This document shows, piece after piece, positions 39,516 through 48,961 of a stretch of 64,000 nucleotides of DNA. The position numbers and the translations under genes were made by a program. Each line of letters begins with the position of its first letter. The stretch's first letter is position 1. Location of the stretch: NCBI GenBank assembly GCA_050263095.1, contig JBLNEW010000043.1, forward strand, positions 4,104-68,103, given 5' to 3'. The notes under the pieces are model-generated. The model saw only the letters and a list, made by a program, of their open reading frames with translations. It did not search any database and had not been told where the DNA came from. Origin of the DNA: FEB-35 sp050263095. GTDB taxonomy: Bacteria; Desulfobacterota; Deferrimicrobia; Deferrimicrobiales; Deferrimicrobiaceae.

Positions 39516-40596
39516 ACTCCTCCAGATCGCGCCGCGCCTCGTCGTCGGGGAGCTGGACGGGCGGGTGCTTCATGAAGTAGGCCGACGGTGCGAGCAGCGG
39601 GCCGGAATGCCCCATGTCCCTGCCGAGCCTGCAGAGCCTGATGGCGTCGATCCCCACGCCGGCGCTGTTCGGCGAGTCGGTCACGGACAACCTCAGCTCG
39701 ACCTCGATCGGAAGCCCGCCGAATCCCTCTCCCTCGATCCGCAGGAAACAGAGCTTGTTGTCCTTCTGCCACGGGACGTAATCCGACGGGCCGATGTGGA
39801 TGTCCTCGTCCGCGATCTGGTGCGTCAGCACCGAGGTCACGGCCTCCGTCTTGGAGATCTTCTTCGACTGGAGCCGCCTGCGGGACAGCATGTTGAGGAA
39901 ATCGGTGTTCCCTCCGGTGTTCAGCTGGTAAGTCCGATGGACCCGGATCCCCCGCTCCGAAAAAAGGCGCGCGAGCGCCCGGTGCACGATGGTTGCGCCC
40001 AGCTGCGACTTTATATCGTCCCCGATTATCGGGATCCCCTTTTGCCGGAACCGCTCGCACCACGCAGGATCCGAGGCGATGAACGCCGGGATGCAGTTCA
40101 CGAGGGAGACGCCGGTGGCAAGGCACGCCTCGGCGTAGAAACGGGTGGCATCCTCCGATCCCACGGGAAGGTAGTTTACGAGGATTTCCGCCCCGGACCC
40201 GCGCAGCACCCCTTCCACGTCGCACGGGGGCTCGTCGGCAGGAAGGAAAGTCCTGTCCTCGGGATAGTCGCGCATGTGCGGCGCAACGCCGTCCAGCACG
40301 GGGCCCATGCGTACGACAGGCCCCCCGCCGGGCATTCCGTCGGCGAACTTCATGGTGCAGTTGGGGGCGGCGAAGATCGCTTCGTTCACCGGGCGCCCCA
40401 CCTTGCGGCGGTCGATATCGAACGCCGCGACTACCTCGATGTCTCCCGGGAGATACCCGCCTATATCGAAGTTCATGAGTCCCGGGATGAACGCGCCGGG
40501 GACCTTTCCCCCCGCGTTGCGATAATACTCGATTCCCTGCAGCAGGGCGCTGGCGCAGTTCCCCACGCCCGCTACCGCTATGCGTATCTTATGCAT
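39442..40596 (-). CDS. ino1: myo-inositol-1-phosphate synthase (inositol-3-phosphate synthase)
   Basis: A 384-residue enzyme converting glucose 6-phosphate to inositol phosphate with NAD. It has the Rossmann loop VAGVGNCASALLQG at the N-terminus and the catalytic core motifs GDDIKSQLGATIVHR and YQLNTGGNTDFLNML, close to the actinobacterial-archaeal type. ATG at 40596 after AGGGAGCATCGGGA. Its start overlaps the stop of a small zinc-ribbon gene by eight bases, and its 3' end overlaps the glycosyltransferase gene on the other strand. It suggests inositol lipids, inositol-based thiols or compatible solutes in this organism. Confidence 0.93.
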   Translation of the reverse strand: MHKIRIAVAGVGNCASALLQGIEYYRNAGGKVPGAFIPGLMNFDIGGYLPGDIEVVAAFDIDRRKVGRPVNEAIFAAPNCTMKFADGMPGGGPVVRMGPVLDGVAPHMRDYPEDRTFLPADEPPCDVEGVLRGSGAEILVNYLPVGSEDATRFYAEACLATGVSLVNCIPAFIASDPAWCERFRQKGIPIIGDDIKSQLGATIVHRALARLFSERGIRVHRTYQLNTGGNTDFLNMLSRRRLQSKKISKTEAVTSVLTHQIADEDIHIGPSDYVPWQKDNKLCFLRIEGEGFGGLPIEVELRLSVTDSPNSAGVGIDAIRLCRLGRDMGHSGPLLAPSAYFMKHPPVQLPDDEARRDLEEFIADYRAWRGQTTASPRTPCISPT

Positions 40597-40789
40597 TCCC
40601 GATGCTCCCTGATTGATTGCCGCGCCGAGCGCCATTGTAGGATTCCGCCGCCCCGGCCGCGGTTTCATTCGCGCCCGGCAGCACCTCCCCGCATTTCCAG
40701 CAGCGAGGCGGTTCTTTCGCCGCCATGCGTTCCTCGGAGACGAAATTATGCGCGGAACACGCTGCGCAATGGAGCATCATGCGCGCCAT
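40589..40789 (-). CDS. small zinc-ribbon protein
   Basis: A 66-residue protein hidden at the start of the ino1 transcript. It has two CxxC pairs, LHCAACSAHN at residues 8-11 and PPRCWKCGEVLPG at 30-33, spaced for one zinc ribbon, then a polar tail. ATG at 40789 follows GGGAAAAGGTAAA; the stop overlaps the ino1 start by 8 bp. The 22-residue spacing between the CxxC pairs and the good ribosome site support a real gene. Role unknown; possibly a cofactor or regulator for ino1. Confidence 0.62.
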   Translation of the reverse strand: MARMMLHCAACSAHNFVSEERMAAKEPPRCWKCGEVLPGANETAAGAAESYNGARRGNQSGSIGNA

Positions 40790-40810
40790 TTTACCTTTTC
40801 CCGCGCCTGT

Positions 40811-40838
40811 TTGACAAAGAAGATTCCCGGCATATAAG
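40811..40838 (+). promoter_or_regulatory. sigma-70 promoter of the malic enzyme gene
   Basis: TTGACA (40811-40816) and TATAAG (40833-40838) with a 16-bp spacer. The predicted start at ~40845 lies only about two bases before the GTG start codon at 40847, which would give a nearly leaderless mRNA. The promoter overlaps no other gene. Confidence 0.6.
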
Positions 40839-40846
40839 ATGGGGCG

Positions 40847-42205
40847 GTGCAGATAGAAAAGGGCATCGACAAGATCGTCAAGACCATCAGGATGATGATC
40901 CTTGACCAGCCCGGATTCCTCGGGAAGGTCGCTTCCGCGATCGGCGCCGCCGGCGGGAACATCGGCGACATCAGGCTGGTCGGCTTCGGGCTGGAATACA
41001 ACACCCGCGACCTCACGGTATTCGTCGACGACGACGCCCACCTCCAGGCAGTGCTGGAGGAGGTGGGGAAGGTCGAAGGCGTCATAATTTCCGACATCAT
41101 CGACCCCGTCCTCGAGCTGCACAGGGGCGGGAAAATAGCCGTCAAGGCTCGCATGGCGGTAGACAGCATCTCCGTCATGCGCAAGATATACACGCCCGGC
41201 GTGGCGAAGGTGTGCAAGCTCATCCAGCGCAAGCCGGACCTCGCCTACGATTACACCGTCATCGGCAACTCGGTCGCGATCGTGACAAACGGAACGGCGA
41301 TCTTGGGCCTCGGGGACATCGGGGCGGTGCCCGGCATGCCGGTCATGGAAGGGAAAGCGGCCCTTTTCGACGCGCTCGTGGGGATCAACGGCATTCCGAT
41401 CCTCATCCAGTCGCTGGACACCGAGGAGATCATTCGGACGGTCGCGTCCATCGCGCCGACGTTCGGCGCCATCAAGCTCGAGGACATCAGGGCGCCCGAG
41501 TGCTTCGAGATAGAGGACCGGCTCGACGCCATGCTCGATATACCGGTGCTGCACGACGACCAGCACGGGACCGCGGTCGTCGTGCTCGCGGCCCTTCTCA
41601 ACGCGAGCAAGTACGTCGGCATGCAGGTGAAGAACGACACCGTCGGGATGGTGGGGCTGGGCGCCGCCGGGATGGGGATCTCCAAGCTGCTTATGGCCTA
41701 CGGCGTCCGCAAGATGCTGGGGACAGACATCAATCCCACGGCGAAGGAGATCTTCGCAAAGGTCGGCGGGAAGCCGGTTACCCTGCCCCAGATCATGGAA
41801 TCGTCCGACATAGTCATAGCCACCACGGGGGTCCCCGGGCTGATAAAGAAGGAGATGATCCGCAAGGGCCAGGTGATCCTGGCCCTGTCCAATCCGAAGC
41901 CCGAGATCTTCCCCGATGAGGCGCGCGCCGCCGGGGCATCGTTCGCCGCCGACGGCCGGGGCGCCAACAACGCCCTGGCGTTCCCCGGAGTCTTCCGGGG
42001 GGCGCTGAACGCGCGGGCTCGCAAGATCAACAACCGGATGAAGATCGCGGCCGCGAAGGCGATCAGCTCGTTCGCAGACACGGGCGAGCTGGTCCCCTCC
42101 ATACTCAACCTGGAAATGCACGCCAGGGTGGCCGAGGCGGTGGAGCGGGCGGCGTTCGAGTCGGGCGTCGCGCGCACCCGCGCCGAGGAAATCGAGGAAA
42201 CCTAG
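40847..42205 (+). CDS. NAD(P)-dependent malic enzyme with N-terminal ACT domain
   Basis: A 452-residue malic enzyme decarboxylating malate to pyruvate. Residues ~1-85 form an ACT-like domain (TIRMMILDQPGFLGKVASAI), implying control by a small molecule such as an amino acid. The malic domain follows: IYTPGVAKVCKLIQ, the metal/substrate site PVLHDDQHGTAVVVLAALL, and the NAD(P) fold GMVGLGAAGMGISKLLMAYG. The start is GTG at 40847, needed to keep the first ACT strand. It may be leaderless. The 3' end overlaps the converging cytochrome gene by four bases. Confidence 0.92.
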   Translation: MQIEKGIDKIVKTIRMMILDQPGFLGKVASAIGAAGGNIGDIRLVGFGLEYNTRDLTVFVDDDAHLQAVLEEVGKVEGVIISDIIDPVLELHRGGKIAVKARMAVDSISVMRKIYTPGVAKVCKLIQRKPDLAYDYTVIGNSVAIVTNGTAILGLGDIGAVPGMPVMEGKAALFDALVGINGIPILIQSLDTEEIIRTVASIAPTFGAIKLEDIRAPECFEIEDRLDAMLDIPVLHDDQHGTAVVVLAALLNASKYVGMQVKNDTVGMVGLGAAGMGISKLLMAYGVRKMLGTDINPTAKEIFAKVGGKPVTLPQIMESSDIVIATTGVPGLIKKEMIRKGQVILALSNPKPEIFPDEARAAGASFAADGRGANNALAFPGVFRGALNARARKINNRMKIAAAKAISSFADTGELVPSILNLEMHARVAEAVERAAFESGVARTRAEEIEET

Positions 42206-43458
42206 GGCTTCTCCCGGCCCCTCCTGCGGATGATTACAGCCGCTGCAAGCAGGAGGACGACCGCCGCCAGCGCGATCAGGGCGATCATAGGAACCGGGAT
42301 CCCTCCCTTCGCTGGTATTACTACGCGCGACACGGGAATCGATATCAGCAGGAGCTCGGGCGCGATGTCGGGCGTGGGGATCTCGTAGGCAAGCGCAACC
42401 TCGGCCGTAGCCGGCTTCCGGTCGACGAACGGGAATACGTGCGTGATCTCCCGCGTCTCCTTCGGCCTGATCCGGCTGTCCTTCAGCACCTCGCGCGCGG
42501 AAGTGAATATAAGCTCCGCCTTCTCCAACGGCTTCCCGGTCCCGTCTCCAAGAACGCGCTCGAAAACCTCCTCCTTGCGCCCCAGGATCGTTCCGGAGGC
42601 GTCGAAGAGCAGCGACGAAAGGCGAAGCCGGTGGGTCGGCATCCCCGACGGCGTCATGTGCCCGACCAGATCGTTCTTCAGCTGCACGTTTACCCGCGCT
42701 TCCCTGCCGGACACCTTGAGGGAGGCCCGCAGCGAGATCGCCTTTGACATACGCTCCCTCGAGTGCCCTCCCGCCATGGAGTGGTCGAGCGGTCCCTTCC
42801 CCTTCCCTCCGGGATCGATGAACCGGGCGTCGAAAAGCTGCGGGAGGTGGCAGAACTGGCAGTGCACCCCTTCCCCGCGATAGAAGCTGTCTGCCCACTC
42901 GCTGTAGGTCGAAAGGACCTTCACCCCGAAATCGTTCCGGAATTCGTGGCACCCCTCGCAGAACTCGGAGGTTATGTGCAGCCTGGAAAACTTCGTGACG
43001 TGGACGCTCTTCCCCGGCTCTCCGCCGCGCGGTCCGAACTTGAACGCGGGATTCGCCTTGAACCTCGGCATCGAGTCTTTGCGGCCGACCGATTCCACGG
43101 AATGGCAGAAATCGCAGGTCACCCCCTCGAGGGCGAATTCCCCGGCGCGAGGGTCGCCGGGGGCGAGGAGGAACCTGACGGGATTGTGGCACTGTTCGCA
43201 GCCGGCCGCCTTTTCCGGACGGCTTCGACGGATCCGTTCGTACGGAAGCTGGAAGGCGGGGCCGCTGAAGGAGCTTGCGTGTTTCGAGGAGCGCCACGTG
43301 CGGTAGATCTCGGGATGACACTGCGCGCACGCGGTCGCAGGCTGGAACGAAGTCGGATCTCCGGCCGCGGCTGCGCCCCTTCCTCCCCCCCACGGCGGCA
43401 ACGGGCATGCCGCAAGGATGAACAGGGCGATGGCGGCCGCATGGGATATGCGGTTCAT
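42202..43458 (-). CDS. pentahaem c-type cytochrome with C-terminal membrane anchor
   Basis: A 418-residue exported cytochrome with five CxxCH haem sites (CAQCH, CEQCH, CDFCH, CEGCH, CQFCH) in the first ~200 residues. A beta-rich domain (~225-370) and a C-terminal helix follow (VPMIALIALAAVVLLLAAAVI). The haem spacing and the early phrase ACAQCHPEIYRTWRSSKHA recall cytochrome c554/NapC-linked families. The membrane anchor suggests a periplasmic electron carrier or oxidoreductase tethered to the inner membrane. The ATG at 43458 fits the signal peptide; no strong ribosome site. Confidence 0.9.
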   Translation of the reverse strand: MNRISHAAAIALFILAACPLPPWGGGRGAAAAGDPTSFQPATACAQCHPEIYRTWRSSKHASSFSGPAFQLPYERIRRSRPEKAAGCEQCHNPVRFLLAPGDPRAGEFALEGVTCDFCHSVESVGRKDSMPRFKANPAFKFGPRGGEPGKSVHVTKFSRLHITSEFCEGCHEFRNDFGVKVLSTYSEWADSFYRGEGVHCQFCHLPQLFDARFIDPGGKGKGPLDHSMAGGHSRERMSKAISLRASLKVSGREARVNVQLKNDLVGHMTPSGMPTHRLRLSSLLFDASGTILGRKEEVFERVLGDGTGKPLEKAELIFTSAREVLKDSRIRPKETREITHVFPFVDRKPATAEVALAYEIPTPDIAPELLLISIPVSRVVIPAKGGIPVPMIALIALAAVVLLLAAAVIIRRRGREKP

Positions 43459-43515
43459 CTGCGGTATTTTATCATGTAGTATCGGGAGGACCGGGGAAAA
43501 CACAATGGGGGGCCG

Positions 43516-44142
43516 ATGAACGGATCCTGGATTCTGGGCGGGTCGCTCGTCCTGTTCGGCTACTTCCTGGGTTCGGTTCCCTTCGGAATCCTCGTGGCGC
43601 GGCTGTTCGACCGGAACGTCAACCTGCGGGAAATCGGCTCCGGGAACATCGGCGCGACAAACGTGGCTCGCGCCGCGGGCAGATCGGCCGGAATCCTCAC
43701 GCTCGCGCTGGATGTCGGTAAGGGCATCTTCGTCATGGTGCTCACCTACATGCTCGTAGGCGAAGAGTACCTGTGGCTATCGCTTGTCGGCGGCGCCGTC
43801 TTCCTCGGGCACGTCTTCTCGGTCTACCTGAACTTCAAGGGAGGGAAGGGCGTGGCGACGGCGCTGGGCGTCATCCTGGCGCTGTCGCCCGTAACGGCCT
43901 TCATCCTGGTCGTCCTTTTCACCCTCATGGTCTATTTCACCAGGTACGTTTCGCTCGGTTCCCTGAGCGCGGCGGTGGCGCTGCCGGTGCTGATGGCGCT
44001 GCTGGGGCCTCCATCCCGCGCCTGCGTCACCCTGTCCCTGCTGATCGCCTTCATCGTCGTGTACAACCACCGGGAGAACATCCATAGGCTGCTCTCCGGC
44101 CAGGAGAACAAGCTCGGCGGTTCGAAGGCGGCTTCTTCATGA
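43516..44142 (+). CDS. plsY: glycerol-3-phosphate acyltransferase PlsY
   Basis: A 208-residue membrane enzyme transferring acyl from acyl-phosphate to glycerol 3-phosphate. The three PlsY motifs are visible: GYFLGSVPFGILVARL, REIGSGNIGATNVARAAG and LGHVFSVYLNFKGGKGVATA, with a late VVYNHRENIHRLLSG. Five helices are predicted. A 57-bp gap separates it from the divergent cytochrome gene. Converges on the NYN gene. Confidence 0.96.
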   Translation: MNGSWILGGSLVLFGYFLGSVPFGILVARLFDRNVNLREIGSGNIGATNVARAAGRSAGILTLALDVGKGIFVMVLTYMLVGEEYLWLSLVGGAVFLGHVFSVYLNFKGGKGVATALGVILALSPVTAFILVVLFTLMVYFTRYVSLGSLSAAVALPVLMALLGPPSRACVTLSLLIAFIVVYNHRENIHRLLSGQENKLGGSKAASS

Positions 44143-44146
44143 CCCG

Positions 44147-44659
44147 CTAAAGCTTCCGCAGGTGTTTTTCCCTTTTTCGCTCCTGCTTCTTGAGACGGCG
44201 CCCCTCGCCCTTCTTTTTCCCCGCGCTTCCGGAACCGGACTCGTCCTCCGGGCCTCCCTTTATTTCCTCCACCCAATCGTCGAAGAGGCGCGCGGCGAAC
44301 TCTTCGCAGGATACGACGGCGACGGTGCGTGAGGGCAGGGTGCCCGCAAGGCCTCGGTCGGAAGTGACCACGATCGTTCCGGGAGACGCACTCCTGGAAA
44401 GGTCCCGGATGACGTCATCCGCGGTTTCATGGCGGGAGGAGTAGACGGCCGTCCCCCCCTTGAACGCCTGGCGGGTCCGTTCCGGATTTCCCGATCCGCG
44501 AGCGTCGAAAACGGCCGTCAGGCGAAGCCCTTTTTTCCTGGCGTATGCCGATAGGCGCGAACATAGCGCGTTCCGCTCTTCGGGGCTTCCGGCTCCCCCC
44601 TCGAGGGGGAGCGCCCCGGACCGCGCCAGGTTGTACCCGTCGACGATCAGGTGTCCCAA
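44147..44659 (-). CDS. NYN-domain protein (YacP-like predicted endoribonuclease)
   Basis: A 170-residue protein with the NYN/PIN-like nuclease fold: IVDGYNLARSGALP with the first acidic residue, LTAVFDARGSG, and TIVVTSDRGLAG with the later Asp. A basic, Lys/Arg-rich tail (KKQERKREKHLRK) could bind RNA. It starts with TTG at 44659, five bases after the lemA stop, so it is in that operon. YacP-type proteins are linked to RNA decay. Confidence 0.83.
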   Translation of the reverse strand: MGHLIVDGYNLARSGALPLEGGAGSPEERNALCSRLSAYARKKGLRLTAVFDARGSGNPERTRQAFKGGTAVYSSRHETADDVIRDLSRSASPGTIVVTSDRGLAGTLPSRTVAVVSCEEFAARLFDDWVEEIKGGPEDESGSGSAGKKKGEGRRLKKQERKREKHLRKL

Positions 44660-44664
44660 TAAAG

Positions 44665-45228
44665 TTATTTCCCGAAGTCGACCTTGGGGACTTCCTTGGC
44701 GGCACCTTCCGCCTCGAAGAACGGCTTCGCCTTGAACCCGGCAACCCCGGCGACGAGGCTGTTCGGGAATACCCTGATGTCGGTATTGAACTCGCCCACC
44801 GCGGCGTTGTACCTCATCCGCTCCACGGAGATGCGGTTCTCGGTGCCCGCGAGCTCGTCCATCAGGCGGATGAAAGTCTGGTCGGCCTTCAGCTGCGGGT
44901 AGTTTTCCACAACGACCAGGAGGCGGGATAGGGCGGTGGAGACCTCGGCGTTGGCCTTCATCGTCTCTTCAGGGGTCCTGGCTCCCGCAAGTTTCGCCCG
45001 GGCTGCGGCCACGTACTCGAAGACCTCCTTTTCGTGGGCGGCGTACCCCTTCACCGACTGTACCAGGTTGGGAATCAAGTCCCCGCGGCGCTGAAGCACG
45101 TTCTGGACCTGTCCCCACTTCTCGTTCACGGCCACGTCCTTCCGGACGATACCGTTGTATGCGCCGACGCCCTGGAACACCATGAGTGCGACCAACGCCA
45201 CCAAAACGATCCAGATCTTCTTGCTCAT
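44665..45228 (-). CDS. LemA family protein
   Basis: A 187-residue LemA protein with an N-terminal membrane helix (IWIVLVALVALMVFQGVGAY) and the four-helix domain with NEKWGQVQNVLQRRGDLIPN and YPQLKADQTFIRLMDELAGT. ATG at 45228 follows AACGGAGGGAAACG. LemA genes are commonly followed or preceded by TPM-domain genes as here. The role is not firmly known; a membrane-linked scaffold is assumed. Confidence 0.93.
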   Translation of the reverse strand: MSKKIWIVLVALVALMVFQGVGAYNGIVRKDVAVNEKWGQVQNVLQRRGDLIPNLVQSVKGYAAHEKEVFEYVAAARAKLAGARTPEETMKANAEVSTALSRLLVVVENYPQLKADQTFIRLMDELAGTENRISVERMRYNAAVGEFNTDIRVFPNSLVAGVAGFKAKPFFEAEGAAKEVPKVDFGK

Positions 45229-45277
45229 CGTTTCCCTCCGTTCTTGATCGTATCGTGCCGCGTGGATCCCCTTGGAT

Positions 45278-46033
45278 TTACCATCCCCCGCCGGCGCCGC
45301 CCCCGCCCGAGGAGCCTCCACCGAACCCGCCGAATCCGCCGCCCCCGCCGAACCCCCCGCCGAATCCGCCGCCTCCGAAACCGCCGTAGTAGCCCGCGCC
45401 CCTGTGCCGCCTGCCTATGCCGAACACGCTGGACAGGATTCCGCGGATGAGAAGGAACGCGCCCACCGCCAGGAAAATGACAAGGTCCAGCGGAAACGGA
45501 AATTTCTTTCGCTTCCTCGTTTCCTTCGGCATGTCCGCCGTTCCGAATCCGAGGGCGCTCCCTACGGCCTTGACGCCCATGAAGATCCCCTCGCCGTACC
45601 GGGACTGCCGAAACAGCGGCCGCAGGACACGGTCGCGTATCTCGCCGACCTTGCCGTCCGGCAGGACTCCTTCCACGCCGTATCCGGTCGCGATCCACAT
45701 CTTGCGGTCGTCGGCGACGACGAGGATGAGAACGCCGTTGTCCTTCCCCTTCTTGCCGATCTTCCATCGGTCGAATACCTGCTGGGCATACTGCTGCGCG
45801 TCGAGCGGGGCGGTGGTCTTCACGGTCAGCACCGCCACTTCGGCGGTCGTCTGCCGCTCGATGTCCCCGCACAGCTTCTCGGTCCTCGCGGCCCATTCGC
45901 CCATGATGCCGGCCGTATCGCTTACGTAACCGGCCGGCTTCGGGATCGCAGGCTCCTGCGCAACGCAGATCGCGGACGCGGCAAGGAGTACGAGAAGCGC
46001 GAAAGACGCGGCGCGCACCTTCGGTAAAAACAT
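45278..46033 (-). CDS. TPM-domain protein (YgcG-like)
   Basis: A 251-residue exported protein: signal peptide, TPM phosphatase-like domain (~30-170) with KPAGYVSDTAGIMGEWAART and NGVLILVVADDRKMWIATGY, one membrane helix (~191-209), then a Gly/Phe-rich tail (over 30 Gly in ~45 residues). Paired with lemA, as is common. The TPM domain is seen in photosystem repair and other acidic-phosphatase-like roles. The start is directly adjacent to the end of the upstream gene. Confidence 0.9.
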   Translation of the reverse strand: MFLPKVRAASFALLVLLAASAICVAQEPAIPKPAGYVSDTAGIMGEWAARTEKLCGDIERQTTAEVAVLTVKTTAPLDAQQYAQQVFDRWKIGKKGKDNGVLILVVADDRKMWIATGYGVEGVLPDGKVGEIRDRVLRPLFRQSRYGEGIFMGVKAVGSALGFGTADMPKETRKRKKFPFPLDLVIFLAVGAFLLIRGILSSVFGIGRRHRGAGYYGGFGGGGFGGGFGGGGGFGGFGGGSSGGGGAGGGW

Positions 46034-46753
46034 CTACCTGGCGGCCTCAGAGCGGTAGCAATCCGCCAGGGAGCAGAGCCGCTCCACCTCGTCCTGGTAC
46101 GCGAAGAAGAGTTCCTCGGCCCGCGCCGGCGGGATCTTTTCACCGCTCCTGCCGGCCAACGCTTCCCGGATGGCCGGCAGCGAGACGCCGAAAAATTTCT
46201 CGACAGCGTCGAGAATGTCCGTTTTCTTGTGCGGCGCCTCCCGGTCCGAAAGAAGGAGCAGCCCGCGCGCCACCGAAACGATCGGTCCGACCGTGTCGTT
46301 CAGGAGCCCCAGCAGCTCCTTGTTGCCGAACGTCCCCATGTACATCCGGCGCAGGGCGAGCAATTTCCCTTTAAGCTCGAACTCGACCTGGTGCCGCAGG
46401 TTGGCCTGGCCTATGTTCAGCTCCGCCACTACGTCCCTCCCGGAGACGACGCGACGCCGCTCCGCCATCCCGAGGAACTCCAGCGGGAAGACGTCGGACG
46501 AATCCTTGAGGAAGGCTTCGGTGAAGATGGGAGGAGCCGGTATCCCGCGACGGGCGTACCGGTGCGCGATCCCCCGGAAGGCGGACAGCGCATCCCTCCG
46601 CAGGGCGCGCACGACGATCAGGGCGGAAACCTCGGCTCCGGCCTTTTCCGTCTGCTCCGCCGCGTGGCTGCCGTAGACGGTGAGGGAGACCAGTTCCTCG
46701 CCGAAAATCTTTTCCACTTCCGCACGGAACTCTTCCAGAAGGCCCGCGCCCAC
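46034..46753 (-). CDS. nucleotidyltransferase-like protein
   Basis: A 239-residue protein with an N-terminal part reminiscent of minimal nucleotidyltransferases (FGEELVSLTVYGSHAAEQ), but the paired acidic residues of the active site are not clear. The C-terminal half is helical (ELKGKLLALRRMYMGTFGNK, with a long HEPN-like helix bundle). The start GTG at 46753 has AAAGGAGGGGACC, preferred over a GTG ten codons upstream. It directly precedes the TPM gene. Possibly an inactive or divergent member of the MNT/HEPN group; uncertain. Confidence 0.65.
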   Translation of the reverse strand: MGAGLLEEFRAEVEKIFGEELVSLTVYGSHAAEQTEKAGAEVSALIVVRALRRDALSAFRGIAHRYARRGIPAPPIFTEAFLKDSSDVFPLEFLGMAERRRVVSGRDVVAELNIGQANLRHQVEFELKGKLLALRRMYMGTFGNKELLGLLNDTVGPIVSVARGLLLLSDREAPHKKTDILDAVEKFFGVSLPAIREALAGRSGEKIPPARAEELFFAYQDEVERLCSLADCYRSEAAR

Positions 46754-46923
46754 GGTCCCCTCCTTTGCCTGATAAAAAGGCACGACGTGACTGCCGATTG
46801 GGCAAACATTCTACCATCGTCCCCGGAAGGGCGCCATCGCGCGAGGCGCAGCCGGGTCCGATCGCCCGGAAAATTCGATATTTTTCCGCCGCACCCGGGG
46901 AAAATGCACGACGGCGGCCGTCT

Positions 46924-46939
46924 TGGTACGGCCGTTGCT
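46924..46939 (+). promoter_or_regulatory. sigma-54 promoter of glnB-glnA
   Basis: TGGTACG-GCCG-TTGCT fits TGGCACG-N4-TTGCW with correct spacing. It lies 27 bp before the glnB ATG at 46967, giving a start near 46950. Sigma-54/NtrC control of glnB-glnA is well known in proteobacteria. Confidence 0.72.
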
Positions 46940-46966
46940 CTGATTCCAGGGACGAGGAGGTGACCG

Positions 46967-47305
46967 ATGAAGAAGATCGAGGCCATCATCAAGCCGTTCA
47001 AGCTCGACGAAGTCAAGGAGTCGCTGAACGACATGGGGATCCACGGCATGACCGTTTCCGAGGTCAAGGGATTCGGACGCCAGAAAGGGCACACCGAGCT
47101 CTACCGGGGGGCCGAATACGTGGTCGACTTCCTCCCCAAGATCAAGCTGGAAATCATCGTGCCCGACGACCTGGTCGCGCAGGTCGTGGAGACGGTGGAA
47201 AAGTCCGCCCGCACGGGCCGTATCGGTGACGGGAAGATCTTCGTCACCAACGTGGAGGAAGTCGTGAGGATCCGGACGGGCGAGCGCGGGCACGACGCCA
47301 TTTGA
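46967..47305 (+). CDS. glnB: nitrogen regulatory protein P-II
   Basis: A 112-residue PII protein, the trimeric sensor of glutamine and 2-oxoglutarate. The T-loop contains the uridylylation Tyr in GHTELYRGAEYVVDFLPK. The B-loop is KSARTGRIGDGKIFV, followed by RIRTGERGHDAI. The start follows GGACGAGGAGGTGACCG. It controls glutamine synthetase (next gene) and other targets. Highly conserved; certain. Confidence 0.97.
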   Translation: MKKIEAIIKPFKLDEVKESLNDMGIHGMTVSEVKGFGRQKGHTELYRGAEYVVDFLPKIKLEIIVPDDLVAQVVETVEKSARTGRIGDGKIFVTNVEEVVRIRTGERGHDAI

Positions 47306-47345
47306 AGCAGATCGGAATATCCGGACAAACCCCAAGGAGGGATAC

Positions 47346-48758
<1,413 letters not shown>

Positions 48759-48831
48759 GACGCGAATCCTCTGCGGCGGATCCAGGAGCCCCGAGGAAAA
48801 GGCGCCAAGGATGGCGCCGGCAGCTTGCCGA

Positions 48832-48884
48832 GGCGGGTAGCTTCTGTCTGGACGGGATGTCCAGGCAGAAGCGCCCTGCCGTTT
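48832..48884 (+). terminator. terminator-like long hairpin after glnA
   Basis: A long imperfect stem: GGCGGGTAGCTTCTGTCTGG on the left and GTCCAGGCAGAAGCGCCCTG on the right, with a five-base loop (GGGAT), followed by GTTTTC. The central 13 bp are almost perfect. Smaller hairpins (GGCGCC-AAGGAT-GGCGCC at 48801 and CGGCAGCTTGCCG at 48818) precede it. Most likely a Rho-independent terminator region of glnBA; a structured RNA element cannot be excluded. Confidence 0.5.
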
Positions 48885-48961
48885 TCGAGGCCCGGTTTCG
48901 CGGTTTACCCGGGGATACTTCGCCCTTTCATTCAGTGAGCGTTCTTAATATCCTATTTCGC

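Noticed and set aside
40589..43408. 939-residue leftward open frame
   Set aside because: It mirrors the malic enzyme and cytochrome genes in a non-coding frame with Arg/Gly/Pro-rich junk sequence. Only its last 67 codons (a separate small gene) are convincing.
45290..45400. Simple-sequence GCC/CCG repeat near 45.3 kb
   Set aside because: It encodes the Gly/Phe-rich tail of the TPM protein and is normal for that family.
48759..48961. Known riboswitch or ncRNA between glnA and the TolC-type gene
   Set aside because: Several hairpins exist but I could not match conserved motifs of glutamine, c-di-GMP, SAH or other known riboswitch classes; kept only as terminator-like structure.
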